Shown one piece after another: positions 1-9,008 of a stretch of DNA of 64,000 bases. A model generated the notes under the pieces. That model did no database searches. It worked only from the letters and a program-made list of their open reading frames with translations, and was not told where the DNA came from. The DNA comes from Oscillospiraceae bacterium (GTDB lineage: Bacteria; Bacillota; Clostridia; Oscillospirales; Ruminococcaceae): NCBI GenBank assembly GCA_017466885.1, contig JAFTTH010000025.1:47326-111325 (forward strand), given 5' to 3'. Numbering within the stretch: position 1 is the stretch's first letter; the number at the start of each line of letters is the position of its first letter. A program made the position numbers and the translations under genes.

Positions 1-13
1 CATTTTCCTTCAT
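1..13 (-). CDS. Start of a gene cut by the left window edge
   Basis: Only the first four codons of a possible leftward gene are inside the window. An ATG on the minus strand at 13 is preceded by an AAAGGA ribosome binding site at about 23-28, and a good minus-strand promoter lies further upstream (62-90), so transcription clearly heads out of the window here. Nothing can be said about the product. It could also start at a nearby codon outside the window. Confidence 0.35.
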
Positions 14-61
14 AAGAATCAATCCTTTCGGAGTGGATAACAAAGAGGTTGTTTTGGGGAT

Positions 62-90
62 ATTATAGCGGTGTAAAGGAGGAATGACAA
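62..90 (-). promoter_or_regulatory. Minus-strand sigma-A-type promoter
   Basis: Read on the minus strand, TTGTCA (positions 90-85) and TATAAT (67-62) are separated by exactly 17 bp. It would start transcription near position 54, leading into the gene cut at the left edge. It faces away from the alpha-galactosidase gene downstream of it on the plus axis. Confidence 0.6.
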
Positions 91-186
91 GCAAAAACAG
101 AACAACAGAAGGGATAAAAATCGCAACAAACCAAAGCAAAAAAGACCAGTCTCACAACAAACAGCCCAATCATAGAAACAAATGGG

Positions 187-1815
187 TCAGTTCATATCAA
201 ATTGGGTCAGGGATCCGAAATGACGGATGCCGGTGGGAAGGGAGAAGCGGTACCGGATCGGATCTCCGTTGGAAAGCCATTGTTCGGGACAGGTAGTGTA
301 GATCCAGTCCACCGGCTCCAGGCAATCCTGCCGGGAACGGTTTCGCTCAAAGGCGGCCCGCACCGCGGCCTTTCGGTCGGAGGAGGAAAGCTCGGCCGGG
401 TCTACTGAGAGAAGGAGAGGGGTGTTGCTCCGGGCAAGCAGATCCATCCATTGGGCGGTGTATTCCCAAGGAACATATTCCTCCCGGTGGCCGACGCAGT
501 CAGCATCCACCTCAAAGAAGGTTTCGTGCTGGCAGAGGCGGAAGGCCAGGGAGTTGATTCCGTACTTCCGGGTGCGGTCCCAAACGTAGCTGCTGGTATC
601 GTCCCCGATCCGATTATATTCCATCAGTCCCGCCCCGAGATGTCCGATGCAGTTGCATCCAATCACGGCAGTATCTCCTGCGCCCTCCTTGACCGTCCGG
701 TAAAAATCGGTAACGATTTCGGCGGTGGTGCGGCTCTTGTCATAGAAGGACCAGCCGGGGGCGGTGAACTGCCAATCCATCTGCAGACCCATTTTGCCGA
801 AAAGCTCATAGGTGGAAAAATCGTGCTTTAAGATCTCAAAGCCCCAACCGCAAACCCGGGCAACATCCTCCCGGATGATCCGGCGGGATTCTGGGTGAGA
901 GGGGTCGAGGACCCGTTCACTGCCGGGCCGTTGCAGAAGCATTTCGGGAGCCAGCCCCTCCTGAAAGGTCATCAGAAGCCGCATCCAGATGCCGGGGCGG
1001 CAGCCCTCCTTGCGGACGGCTTCAGCCAGAGTGTCCATATGGGGAAACCGCTCATTTCCTCGATAATGGGGGCCGCCGGGAGCGTTGCCGAAGGAGGGAC
1101 AATGCTCGTTCCAGCCGTCGTCCAGCACCAGGGCGGGGCGGTTCTCGCAGGAGCCGGCAAGGTCGGAATAGAATTTACTGTCGTTGATTACGGACTCCCG
1201 GCAAATGTCACTGTAATGGTAACCGTATGTATAAAGCCAGGTGTTTGCACCGTAAAGATGGTAGGATGGGCGGAGTGGGTTGGGGGAAAGGAGCCCGCAG
1301 AACCGTTTGGCAAACCGGAAGGGGGACTCGTCCGGCGCGGCTGCCGCCGAAACAACGGTGCAGACCTCCAACGCCCGGTCTCCCAGCTCTACCGGATTCC
1401 CGCCACAGCGCACATCCAGCCAAAGAGTCAGCCCCGACTGATCGGCCTGCCAGAAGGAAATGGCCGCCGGACAGACCATCACGCCAAAGCCCTCGGTGAC
1501 CTCCCCGTTGGTTGCAAGGCAGTACCACATCATCTGGCGGAAGGGGTCAAGGGTATGCCAACCGAGATCGCCGTATGCCCGCTCCAGGGCATCCGAAAAA
1601 AGCCGGCACTTTTCGGGCAGGGGACGTTCCCACCGTACCTTTATATAGGAAACGGGGCAATCGGACCGGAGGGTCAGAACAAGGCCGTGAGAATTTTCTG
1701 CACAGGTCAGCAGCGTTTTCTCCACACCAAAGCCCTCTGGGGTAGACTGCGCATCTGTCCAAAGACCATTTCGATGAAACTGTACCGCATCCGGGTAAGA
1801 AAGAAGGAAGGACAT
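187..1815 (-). CDS. Alpha-galactosidase-like glycoside hydrolase (GH36/GH27-like clan)
   Basis: A 542-residue protein without a signal peptide, so it should act in the cytoplasm on imported oligosaccharides. The fold is read from its motifs: a beta-strand motif LVLDDGWNEH at about 228-237, a LKHDFS motif whose D332 is the expected nucleophile of the GH36/GH27 barrel, and RIGDDTSS with D405/D406 as the expected acid/base. It is shorter than classical 700-residue GH36 enzymes, having a small N-terminal beta domain and little C-terminal domain. ATG at 1815 follows a GGAGGTG site at 8 bp. It is divergent from the sugar importer operon, which suggests the imported substrate contains alpha-galactosyl units. 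Substrate specificity is inference; a different GH36-like alpha-glycosidase activity is possible. Confidence 0.8.
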   Translation of the reverse strand: MSFLLSYPDAVQFHRNGLWTDAQSTPEGFGVEKTLLTCAENSHGLVLTLRSDCPVSYIKVRWERPLPEKCRLFSDALERAYGDLGWHTLDPFRQMMWYCLATNGEVTEGFGVMVCPAAISFWQADQSGLTLWLDVRCGGNPVELGDRALEVCTVVSAAAAPDESPFRFAKRFCGLLSPNPLRPSYHLYGANTWLYTYGYHYSDICRESVINDSKFYSDLAGSCENRPALVLDDGWNEHCPSFGNAPGGPHYRGNERFPHMDTLAEAVRKEGCRPGIWMRLLMTFQEGLAPEMLLQRPGSERVLDPSHPESRRIIREDVARVCGWGFEILKHDFSTYELFGKMGLQMDWQFTAPGWSFYDKSRTTAEIVTDFYRTVKEGAGDTAVIGCNCIGHLGAGLMEYNRIGDDTSSYVWDRTRKYGINSLAFRLCQHETFFEVDADCVGHREEYVPWEYTAQWMDLLARSNTPLLLSVDPAELSSSDRKAAVRAAFERNRSRQDCLEPVDWIYTTCPEQWLSNGDPIRYRFSLPTGIRHFGSLTQFDMN

Positions 1816-1849
1816 AATAAAAGCACCTCCGGTTGTTTTTTTGTAGGCT

Positions 1850-1870
1850 AAAAAGTTGTCACAACTTTTT
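1850..1870. promoter_or_regulatory. Perfect 21-bp palindrome, candidate operator
   Basis: Two 10-bp arms (AAAAAGTTGT and ACAACTTTTT) flank a single C. It lies 35 bp upstream of the alpha-galactosidase start and between the divergent importer genes. A second, shorter inverted repeat (TTTAGA, TTTT, TCTAAA at 1868-1883) overlaps its right end. The rest of the 1816-2088 gap is AT-rich and shows no gene. The palindrome could be a regulator site or an RNA hairpin in the 5' leader of the galactosidase mRNA. Confidence 0.5.
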
Positions 1871-2088
1871 AGATTTTTCTAAATTTGTTGCTATTGCTGC
1901 AAGGAGAAAAAGAAACAAATTTGCACCGGTTTCAGCTGCCAGAGGGAATTTAAAAGAGGAGACAATCTGTTCAAAATGCATTGTTTTGTTCCATAAAAGA
2001 AAAAATAACCGCCTTTTCAGGATAAAAAATTTCCCTCAAAGTTCTCCAAGAGTAATCATACAGCAGAAAAAGGAAAAAAACCATACCA

Positions 2089-2154
2089 GTTGCGAAAGTA
2101 GGATGATTTGTTGTGATAAATTGTATGGAAAAGACAAAAATCCGGTGATATAAT
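2089..2154 (+). promoter_or_regulatory. Promoter of the sugar importer operon, with degenerate TTGCG operator
   Basis: TATAAT at 2149-2154 with TGGAAA at 2126-2131 as -35 (17-bp spacer). GTTGCG at 2089-2094 lies exactly 60 bp upstream of the -10, the same offset as the GTTGC element of the promoters at 54.9, 56.5 and 58.2 kb, which also use TGGAAA-like -35 boxes. The right-hand TGCGC arm is poorly preserved here. Transcription should begin near 2161, which excludes an ATG at 2159 as start of the following gene. Confidence 0.6.
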
Positions 2155-2209
2155 CAAAATGGACAGAATCGGGAGGACCCACCGTTCCCGCAGAAGGAGT
2201 GTGGAAGTT

Positions 2210-5023
2210 GTGCATATCCATCGGAAAAAGATAGGGTGCTTGTTGGCGGCTGTTGCAATTGCGGCGACCTGCTTGACCGTCCCAGCCTTTGGGTCGGAGG
2301 AGGATGGAAAGCAGTCCGGAAGCGCCTCTCTCAGCTCCGTGCTACGGTATCGCGGTTACATTGCATCCTACGACGGCCTTTCCCGGGAGGATGAGAAGGT
2401 ATCCCTGTCTTTGCAGGAAGCAACCCTCGCAGGCGAAGCGGTTTATCAGGAGGGGATTCTTTCCCTTGTCTCCGGCTCCTCCGCCCAGTGGACGGTTGAC
2501 ATTCCCAAAACCGGACTTTACGCCCTGACTCTCCAATTCCGGATGGTGGACAACGCCACCGCGCCGGCGGAGTGCTCCTTCACTGTGAATGGGCAGGTGC
2601 CCTTTTTTGAAGCCTCCCACCTGGTCCTTCGGCAAAGCTGGAAGGATGAAACGGAGGGCGGAGACTTCGCGCAGGATAGCCGCGGAAACGAGTTGAAGCC
2701 CTCCCGCGTGCTTTCGGGAGACTGGCAGGAGGAAACGGTCGGAAATGACTCCGGTTATACCAATGGCCCTGTTTTCTTCTATTTGGAGCAGGGAATGAAC
2801 ACCCTTTCCCTTGCGCAGATCAAGGGGAATATTGAGTTGAAGGAAATAATCCTGGGAGGATATTTGCCGCCCTTGACCCAGGAGGAATATATTCAGAAGC
2901 ATCAGTCTCTGCCCAGCGAGCCGGAGACTCTGCGGATCGAGGCAGAAAAGGCCTGGCGGAAATCGGATCTTTCCATCTACCCGCTCAATGACCGCGCCTC
3001 TGCATCCACCACCCCGCAGGATCCTGCCACCATCCGGCTCAATACCATCGGCTCCACCAAATGGCAGAGCGCCGGTCAATGGATCAGCTGGAAGGTGAAT
3101 GTCGAAAAGAGCGGCTGGTATCAGATCTCGCTCCGGTACCGTCAGGATATCCTTTCGGGGATGACGGTGACCCGTGCCCTTTATATTGATAACGAGCTTC
3201 CCTTTGCCGAGGCGGAAAATATCGTCTTTTTGTATGACGGAGGATGGCAGACCAAGGCTCTGGGAAATGAAGACGGCGCTTTCCGGCTCTACCTGGATGA
3301 GGGGGAACATACCATCTCCCTTGAGGTCACCCTGGGAGATTCGGCGGAGTACCTCGGTCAGATGGAAGAGGTGCTGATTTCGCTGAATGAAATGTACCGG
3401 GAAATTCTGATGATTACCGGTTCCTCTCCCGACCTTTACCGGGATTATAAATTTGACGAACAGATCCCCGAGGTAATCGAGGGGATGAAGACCTACGCAG
3501 ACCGGCTTCGTCAGACGGTTCGGGGCCTGGAGGAGCTGGCCGGATCGGGCGGTGAGCAGACTGCGCTGCTGGAAAAGCTTGCCTTCCAGCTGGAAACGAT
3601 GCACGAAAAGCCCTCCAAGATCGCCGCAACCCTTTCAAGCTTCAAATCCAATATCGGTGCCCTGGGCACCTGGCTGCAAAGCAACTCCAATCAGCCCCTT
3701 GAGCTGGACTGGCTGATGCTTCAGCCCTACGGGGAGGAGGTCCCCTCGGCGGGATCGGGCTTTTTCGGAGACGTTTTCTTCGGGATCGAATCCTTTATCC
3801 TTTCCTTTTTCCATGATTACAGTTTGATCGGGGATACGGCGGAGAAAGCTGTGACCATCAATGTCTGGACGGCCACCGGCCGGGATCAGGCGCAGGTCAT
3901 CTCCCAGTTGATTAGCGATACCTTCATTTCCAACCACGATTTTGGAGTCAAGCTCTCGCTGGTCAGCGCCGGAACCCTTCTTCCCTCCACTCTGGCGGGG
4001 GTCGGGCCGGATGTTTCTCTTTCCAATGCTTCGGGTGACCCCATTAACTATGCTATCCGCGGAGCGGTGGAGCCGCTGAATGAGTATGATGATTTTGCTC
4101 AGATCAAGGAGCGGTTCCATTCCAGCGCTTTTCTGCCTTATACCTACCGGGGAAAGATCTATGCTCTCCCCGAGACCCAGTCCTTTTATATGATGTTCTG
4201 CCGGACGGATATTTTCCAGGAGCTGGGACTCCAGCCTCCCGAAACCTGGCAGGATTTCTACCGGATCATTCCCATCCTCCAGCGGAACGGAATGGAGGTT
4301 GGTTTCCCTCAAAGTCTGGCGGGAACGCTCCTGTTTATGGCCCAGGACGGAACACCTCTTTACCTCAATGAGGGGGAGACCACCAACCTGGATTCCAACG
4401 AGGGACTGACTGCCTTTGATCAGATGTGTGAGCTTTTCACCTCTTACGGTCTGCCCAAGGAATATGATTTTGCCAACCGTTTCCGGAGCGGTGAGATGCC
4501 CTGCGGCATCGCCGATTATACATTATATAATACCCTCGCGGTGTTTGCTCCCGAGATCAAGGGCCTTTGGAAGTTCTATTCCGTCCCCGGCACAAAGCAG
4601 GAGGATGGCAGTGTGGATCATACCAGCGTTGCCTCGGGAATGTCGGTGATCCTTATGGCCAATTCCCGGTATAAGGACGAGGCCTGGGAGTTTATGAAAT
4701 GGTGGACCGATGCCCAGACCCAGAGCAGCTATGCTTATGAAATGGAAAGTATTCTCGGTCCCTCCGCAAAGGTCGCCCTGGCCAATATGGATTCCTTCCG
4801 GAATATGGTTTGGTCGGCAGAGGAATATGCGGCGATTATGTCCCAGTGGGAAAGTGTTGTGTCCATCCCTGAGGTACCGGGCGGATATTATACACAACGT
4901 TGTGTTGATTTCGCATTCAACAAAGTGTATAACGAGCGGACCAACCCCTCCGAGACCCTTTTAAGCTATATCAAAGAGATCAATTACGAGCTGACCCGGA
5001 AGCGCCGGGAGTTCGATATGTAA
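2210..5023 (+). CDS. Large solute-binding protein with two carbohydrate-binding-like domains
   Basis: About 937 residues, exported by an N-terminal signal peptide ending near PAFG. Two similar beta-sandwich, galactose-binding-like segments (about 45-215 and 230-390, each with a W-rich 'LxIxAE...GxY' pattern) precede a helical linker (about 395-540). A family 1 extracellular sugar-binding fold fills the C-terminal 400 residues (VTINVWTATGRDQ onward). No lipobox is seen. Ordinary binding proteins are about 450 residues, so this is a fusion. GTG at 2210 is chosen because AGAAGGAG at 2192-2199 is 10 bp away and the promoter start point falls after the ATG at 2159. It is followed directly by two permeases and should deliver a glycan to them. 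Substrate is unknown. Confidence 0.82.
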   Translation: MHIHRKKIGCLLAAVAIAATCLTVPAFGSEEDGKQSGSASLSSVLRYRGYIASYDGLSREDEKVSLSLQEATLAGEAVYQEGILSLVSGSSAQWTVDIPKTGLYALTLQFRMVDNATAPAECSFTVNGQVPFFEASHLVLRQSWKDETEGGDFAQDSRGNELKPSRVLSGDWQEETVGNDSGYTNGPVFFYLEQGMNTLSLAQIKGNIELKEIILGGYLPPLTQEEYIQKHQSLPSEPETLRIEAEKAWRKSDLSIYPLNDRASASTTPQDPATIRLNTIGSTKWQSAGQWISWKVNVEKSGWYQISLRYRQDILSGMTVTRALYIDNELPFAEAENIVFLYDGGWQTKALGNEDGAFRLYLDEGEHTISLEVTLGDSAEYLGQMEEVLISLNEMYREILMITGSSPDLYRDYKFDEQIPEVIEGMKTYADRLRQTVRGLEELAGSGGEQTALLEKLAFQLETMHEKPSKIAATLSSFKSNIGALGTWLQSNSNQPLELDWLMLQPYGEEVPSAGSGFFGDVFFGIESFILSFFHDYSLIGDTAEKAVTINVWTATGRDQAQVISQLISDTFISNHDFGVKLSLVSAGTLLPSTLAGVGPDVSLSNASGDPINYAIRGAVEPLNEYDDFAQIKERFHSSAFLPYTYRGKIYALPETQSFYMMFCRTDIFQELGLQPPETWQDFYRIIPILQRNGMEVGFPQSLAGTLLFMAQDGTPLYLNEGETTNLDSNEGLTAFDQMCELFTSYGLPKEYDFANRFRSGEMPCGIADYTLYNTLAVFAPEIKGLWKFYSVPGTKQEDGSVDHTSVASGMSVILMANSRYKDEAWEFMKWWTDAQTQSSYAYEMESILGPSAKVALANMDSFRNMVWSAEEYAAIMSQWESVVSIPEVPGGYYTQRCVDFAFNKVYNERTNPSETLLSYIKEINYELTRKRREFDM

Positions 5024-5045
5024 CGGAAAGAGCAGGTGAAAAACC

Positions 5046-5960
5046 ATGCCGCAACAGACCCTGCGCCGGAAAAAATCCGGCAAAGGCTTTTGGAAAAGTC
5101 TGATAGAGTATAGCTTTGTGGCTCCTTATATGTTGCTGTTTACCATTTTCACCGTTCTTCCGGTGTTGGCGGCCATCCTTCTGAGCTTTACATATTTCAA
5201 TATGATGGAGCCCCCCACGGTGATCTGGTTCGAAAACTATATCAACCTCTTTCTCAACGATACCCTTTTCGTCCGGGCGTTGCAGAATACCGTGATCATT
5301 GCGGCCATCACCGGGCCGTTGGGGTACCTTGCATCCTTTGTGTTTGCCTGGATCCTCAATGAGCTTCCCCGGGGTGTGCGGACGGTGGGCACCCTCGTTT
5401 TCTATATGCCTACCCTCAGCGGTAATATGATGGCCATTTGGACGATGCTCTTCAGCGGAGACGATAACGGCTATATCAACGGTGTACTCCAGCGTTTGGG
5501 CTTAATCAGCACCCCCATCCAGTTCCTCAAGGATTCCGATTATATGCTTCCGGTGCTGGTGGTGATCGTCCTTTGGTCCAGCTTGGGAACGGGCTTCCTT
5601 TCCTTCGTTGCCGGTATCCAGGGTGTGGACCGCTCCCTGTATGAGGCGGCTTCGGTGGACGGTGTGACCAACCGGTGGCAGGAGCTTTGGTATATCACCC
5701 TGCCCTCTATGCGTCCCCAGTTGATGTTCGGTGCGGTTATGAGCATCACCTCCTCCCTGGGAGTCGGAACGGTGATTACCCAGGTGTTCGGATTCCCCTC
5801 CTATGATTATACCCTGCATACCCTGGCCTCCCATCTGGAGGATTACGGCGGAATGCGGTTTGAAATGGGCTATGCCTGCGCAATTGCCACGGTGCTGTTC
5901 CTCCTGATGGTGGGAACAAACCTGGTAATCAAAAAATGGCTTTCGCGGATTGGAGAGTAG
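5046..5960 (+). CDS. Sugar ABC transporter permease, MalF/UgpA type
   Basis: Integral membrane subunit of a carbohydrate importer, 304 residues with about six hydrophobic segments. The cytoplasmic EAA loop that contacts the ATPase is visible as YEAASVDGVTNRWQELWYI at about 199-217. ATG follows AAAGAGCAGG-type leader 22 bp after the binding-protein stop, and the second permease begins 3 bp after its stop, so the three are one transcript. No ATPase gene is in the locus, which in Firmicutes usually means a shared MsmX-like ATPase encoded elsewhere. Confidence 0.92.
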   Translation: MPQQTLRRKKSGKGFWKSLIEYSFVAPYMLLFTIFTVLPVLAAILLSFTYFNMMEPPTVIWFENYINLFLNDTLFVRALQNTVIIAAITGPLGYLASFVFAWILNELPRGVRTVGTLVFYMPTLSGNMMAIWTMLFSGDDNGYINGVLQRLGLISTPIQFLKDSDYMLPVLVVIVLWSSLGTGFLSFVAGIQGVDRSLYEAASVDGVTNRWQELWYITLPSMRPQLMFGAVMSITSSLGVGTVITQVFGFPSYDYTLHTLASHLEDYGGMRFEMGYACAIATVLFLLMVGTNLVIKKWLSRIGE

Positions 5961-5963
5961 TAG

Positions 5964-6839
5964 ATGGCTGCTGTGCGTCGAGTCGGGAAACGGCATAAAA
6001 AGCTGAACCGTTCCGCTGCCGGAACCTTTTTCCTGATTGCAATCACCACCTTTTTCGGCATTTTTATGATTATGCCGATGGTTTACAGCGTCTCCACCGC
6101 CCTCAAGCCGTTGGATGAGCTGTGGACCTTCCCGCCCCAGTTTTTTGTCCAAAACCCAACCCTGAAAAACTTTTCGGACCTGATCCGTCTGATGTCCTCC
6201 TCCACCGTCCCCTTTGCCCGGTATATTTTCAATACCGTCTTTATCTCGGTGGTGGGAACGGCCGGAAACGTGCTGATCTCCTCCATGTGTGCTTACGGCA
6301 TCTCCAAGCTGAAGGTGCGGGGGAGCAATGTAATGTTCCAGATGGTGGTGCTGGCCCTGATGTTCAACGGCACCGTTACCGCGATCCCTGGCTTTTTGGT
6401 GATCCGTGCCTTTGGATGGATCAATAGCTATGCGGCGGTGATCGTTCCGGCCTTTGCCGCTCCTTTGGGACTGTATCTGATGAAGCAGTTTATGGAGCAG
6501 ATGGTGCCCGATACCCTTCTTGAGGCTGCCCGGATTGACGGTGCGTCCGAATATACCATCTTCTTCAAGATCGTTATGATGATCGTCAAGCCGGCCTGGC
6601 TGACCCTGATTATCTTTACCTTCCAAAGCCTGTGGAGCTTGAGCAGCAGCGTTTATATCTATGACGAGCAGCTCAAGACCTTCAGCTATGCGCTTTCCCA
6701 GATCCTTGCGGGCGGAATTGCCCGAGCCGGTGCCGGTGCGGCGGCCGCTGTGGTCACCCTGTTGGTGCCGATGATCGTTTTTATCATCTCCCAGAGCAAT
6801 GTTGTGGAAACCATGGCAACCTCGGGAATGAAGGATTAA
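5964..6839 (+). CDS. Sugar ABC transporter permease, MalG/UgpE type
   Basis: Second membrane subunit of the first importer, 291 residues, six predicted transmembrane helices. The EAA loop reads LEAARIDGASEYTIFFKI near 190-207, which is the standard coupling-helix motif for this family. It begins 3 bp after the upstream permease stop, showing translational coupling, and is followed 28 bp later by the NHL/Yip1 membrane protein. Together with the upstream permease and giant binding protein it forms the import channel. Confidence 0.92.
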   Translation: MAAVRRVGKRHKKLNRSAAGTFFLIAITTFFGIFMIMPMVYSVSTALKPLDELWTFPPQFFVQNPTLKNFSDLIRLMSSSTVPFARYIFNTVFISVVGTAGNVLISSMCAYGISKLKVRGSNVMFQMVVLALMFNGTVTAIPGFLVIRAFGWINSYAAVIVPAFAAPLGLYLMKQFMEQMVPDTLLEAARIDGASEYTIFFKIVMMIVKPAWLTLIIFTFQSLWSLSSSVYIYDEQLKTFSYALSQILAGGIARAGAGAAAAVVTLLVPMIVFIISQSNVVETMATSGMKD

Positions 6840-6867
6840 AAATCGGCAGAAAGGAGTTGCGGCGACT

Positions 6868-8979
6868 GTGAAAAAAGCGGTGGCGATCCTGGCTGCGCTG
6901 ATCCTGGGAGCATTCCCGGTGCTTTCGGCGGCGGCCGCGGAGGTGCCTTACGATACTTATACATACGATAATGCCGGGCAGGTTCGCCTTTCTCCCCACG
7001 CCTGTCTGCCAGAGGAAACGGTCCGGCTGGAAAATACCGAGGCGGGCGGCCTGAAAAACCCGATGGATATCTTCGCCGCACCGGACGGCAGGGTCTATAT
7101 TGCGGATACGGAGAATAACCGGATCGTTGTGCTGAAGGAGGATCTGTCCTTCGACGAGGTGATCCTTCAGATCCCTTACGGGGAAGAAACCCTGACCCTG
7201 AACCGCCCCGAAGGGGTGTTCGTCACCGAGGACGGCAGCCTTTTCATTGCTGATACGGCAAACGCCCGGGTGGTGGTTCTGAACCCCGACCGGACAGCCC
7301 GGAGCATCATCAACGCTCCCAAGGCAAATGTGATTCCGGAGGACTTCATCTTTAAGCCCGCGGCTGTGGCGGTGGATGAGCTGGACCGGATCTATATTGT
7401 CTCCCGGGATATGAACCTGGGAATTATGGCCATGTCGGAGGATGGCTCCTTTGACGGCTTCCTCGGCGCGCAGAAGGTCGTTCCTGACCTTTGGGAGCTC
7501 TTTTGGCGGAACTTTGCCACCGAAGAGATGATCGACCGAACCACCCAGTTTGTTCCTACCGAGTATAATAATCTTGCCCTGGATGAAAAGGGCTTTGTTT
7601 ACGTTACCACCAACTCCATTGACCAGTGGATGCAATATTCCTCCCTTTTGAGCAAATCCTCCTCGGGAGATTATGCTCCCATCCGGAAGCTGAATGCCTC
7701 GGGAACGGATATTCTCCGCCGTGCGGCGACCTATCCTCCGGCGGGTGATCTTGTGATCTCGGATGCCGGTCCCTCTTCCATTATTGACGTTGCCTCAGGG
7801 CCAAACGGCATTTATACTCTTCTGGATACCCGGATGGGCCGGTTCTTTACCTATGATGAAAACGGCGCGCTTCTTTACGCATTTGGCGGAAGCGGCAACG
7901 ATGCTTCTGCACCCAGTTTGCCTGTCTCTATCGTCTATCAGGGAACGACCCTTTTGGCGCTGGATAAAACCACCGGCGGGATTACCGCTTACCCCCTGAC
8001 CCAATATGGTGAGGAGATTCAGCAGGCACTCAGCCTTTACCGCAACCGGAAATATAAGGAAGCGGCAGAGGCCTGGGCGGGACTGATTTCCCGGAATAAT
8101 AACCTCGACCTTGGTTACCGGAACCTCGGCAATACCGCTTACCAGCAGGAGGATTACCTCTCTGCAATGGAATATTACCGGATCGCCCAGGATTCCCAGG
8201 GCTACTCCAACGCCTTCCGGGAAAGCCGGAAGGAATGGATGAACCAATGGTTTTTGATGATCCCGGTGGCTGCCATTGTGCTGGTGGTGCTTTTGAGCTT
8301 TGCGGCCAAGGGCATCCGGCTGTCGGTGGAAGGGGTGGAGAGCGGAAGGAAGAAAAATAACCTTCCCCGTCAGCTTCTTTACTCCTTCCGGACTCTGACC
8401 CATCCCCTGGCCAGCTTTGATGAAATCAAGCGGGATAAGCGTATCGGTGTGGGTGCGGCGACCTGCCTTCTGGCGGCAACGGTGCTTGCCATCCTCTGCG
8501 GCCAGCTCTTTACCGGCTTCCAGTTCCGGGCGGAGGAGCCTTACCTCGACCTGGTAACAGCTCTTGCCTCGGTCTGTGGCCCGATGTTGCTTTTCTGTGT
8601 GGCAAACTGGTGTCTTTCCACCCTGACGGACGGCAAAGGCCGGCTGAAGGAGATTTATATTACCGCCTGTGTCAGCCTCCTGCCCTTGGTGCTGACCCTC
8701 CCCATTGGAGCCATCCTCAGCAATATTCTGACTCTGGAGGAATCGGTCGTTTACTCCTTCCTGACGGTGATTGGTGCTGTTTGGTTTGCTTTCCAGCTTT
8801 TCTGCGGAATTCTGGTGATCCACGATTATTCCGTGCTGAAAAATGTAATTACCATTCTTTTGACCATACTTGGGATGGCGATCATTCTCTTCCTCGGCAT
8901 TTTGTTTATCAACCTGATCTCTGAAATGATTGGATTTATCCGGAATCTGATTACGGAGATTTCTCTGCGGTTCGGATGA
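6868..8979 (+). CDS. NHL-propeller / TPR / Yip1 fusion membrane protein
   Basis: A 703-residue protein of mixed architecture. A signal-anchor (residues 1-25) leads to an NHL-type beta-propeller (about 40-370; repeated patterns such as GRVYIADTENNRIVVL and GSLFIADTANARVVVL). A TPR-like helical pair (about 375-455) follows, then one transmembrane helix (about 460-480) and a Yip1-type multispan domain (about 505-703, some five helices). GTG at 6868 follows AAAGGAG at 12 bp. The stop overlaps the next gene's first possible ATG. Genes of this type occur beside DUF5696 and sugar importers in other Firmicutes, which suggests a role as an accessory scaffold at the importer; the function is not known to me. 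Confidence 0.7.
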   Translation: MKKAVAILAALILGAFPVLSAAAAEVPYDTYTYDNAGQVRLSPHACLPEETVRLENTEAGGLKNPMDIFAAPDGRVYIADTENNRIVVLKEDLSFDEVILQIPYGEETLTLNRPEGVFVTEDGSLFIADTANARVVVLNPDRTARSIINAPKANVIPEDFIFKPAAVAVDELDRIYIVSRDMNLGIMAMSEDGSFDGFLGAQKVVPDLWELFWRNFATEEMIDRTTQFVPTEYNNLALDEKGFVYVTTNSIDQWMQYSSLLSKSSSGDYAPIRKLNASGTDILRRAATYPPAGDLVISDAGPSSIIDVASGPNGIYTLLDTRMGRFFTYDENGALLYAFGGSGNDASAPSLPVSIVYQGTTLLALDKTTGGITAYPLTQYGEEIQQALSLYRNRKYKEAAEAWAGLISRNNNLDLGYRNLGNTAYQQEDYLSAMEYYRIAQDSQGYSNAFRESRKEWMNQWFLMIPVAAIVLVVLLSFAAKGIRLSVEGVESGRKKNNLPRQLLYSFRTLTHPLASFDEIKRDKRIGVGAATCLLAATVLAILCGQLFTGFQFRAEEPYLDLVTALASVCGPMLLFCVANWCLSTLTDGKGRLKEIYITACVSLLPLVLTLPIGAILSNILTLEESVVYSFLTVIGAVWFAFQLFCGILVIHDYSVLKNVITILLTILGMAIILFLGILFINLISEMIGFIRNLITEISLRFG

Positions 8980-9008
8980 TCCGAAATATTTGGAAAGGAG
9001 AGGCCGGA

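Noticed and set aside
84..296. Plus-strand 70-codon frame with AGGAGG just before ATG
   Set aside because: The ribosome binding site touches the ATG with no spacing, the protein is low complexity, and most of it is antisense to the alpha-galactosidase.
2159..2209. Upstream ATG for the giant binding protein
   Set aside because: It lies at or before the predicted transcription start and has no ribosome binding site; GTG at 2210 has both.
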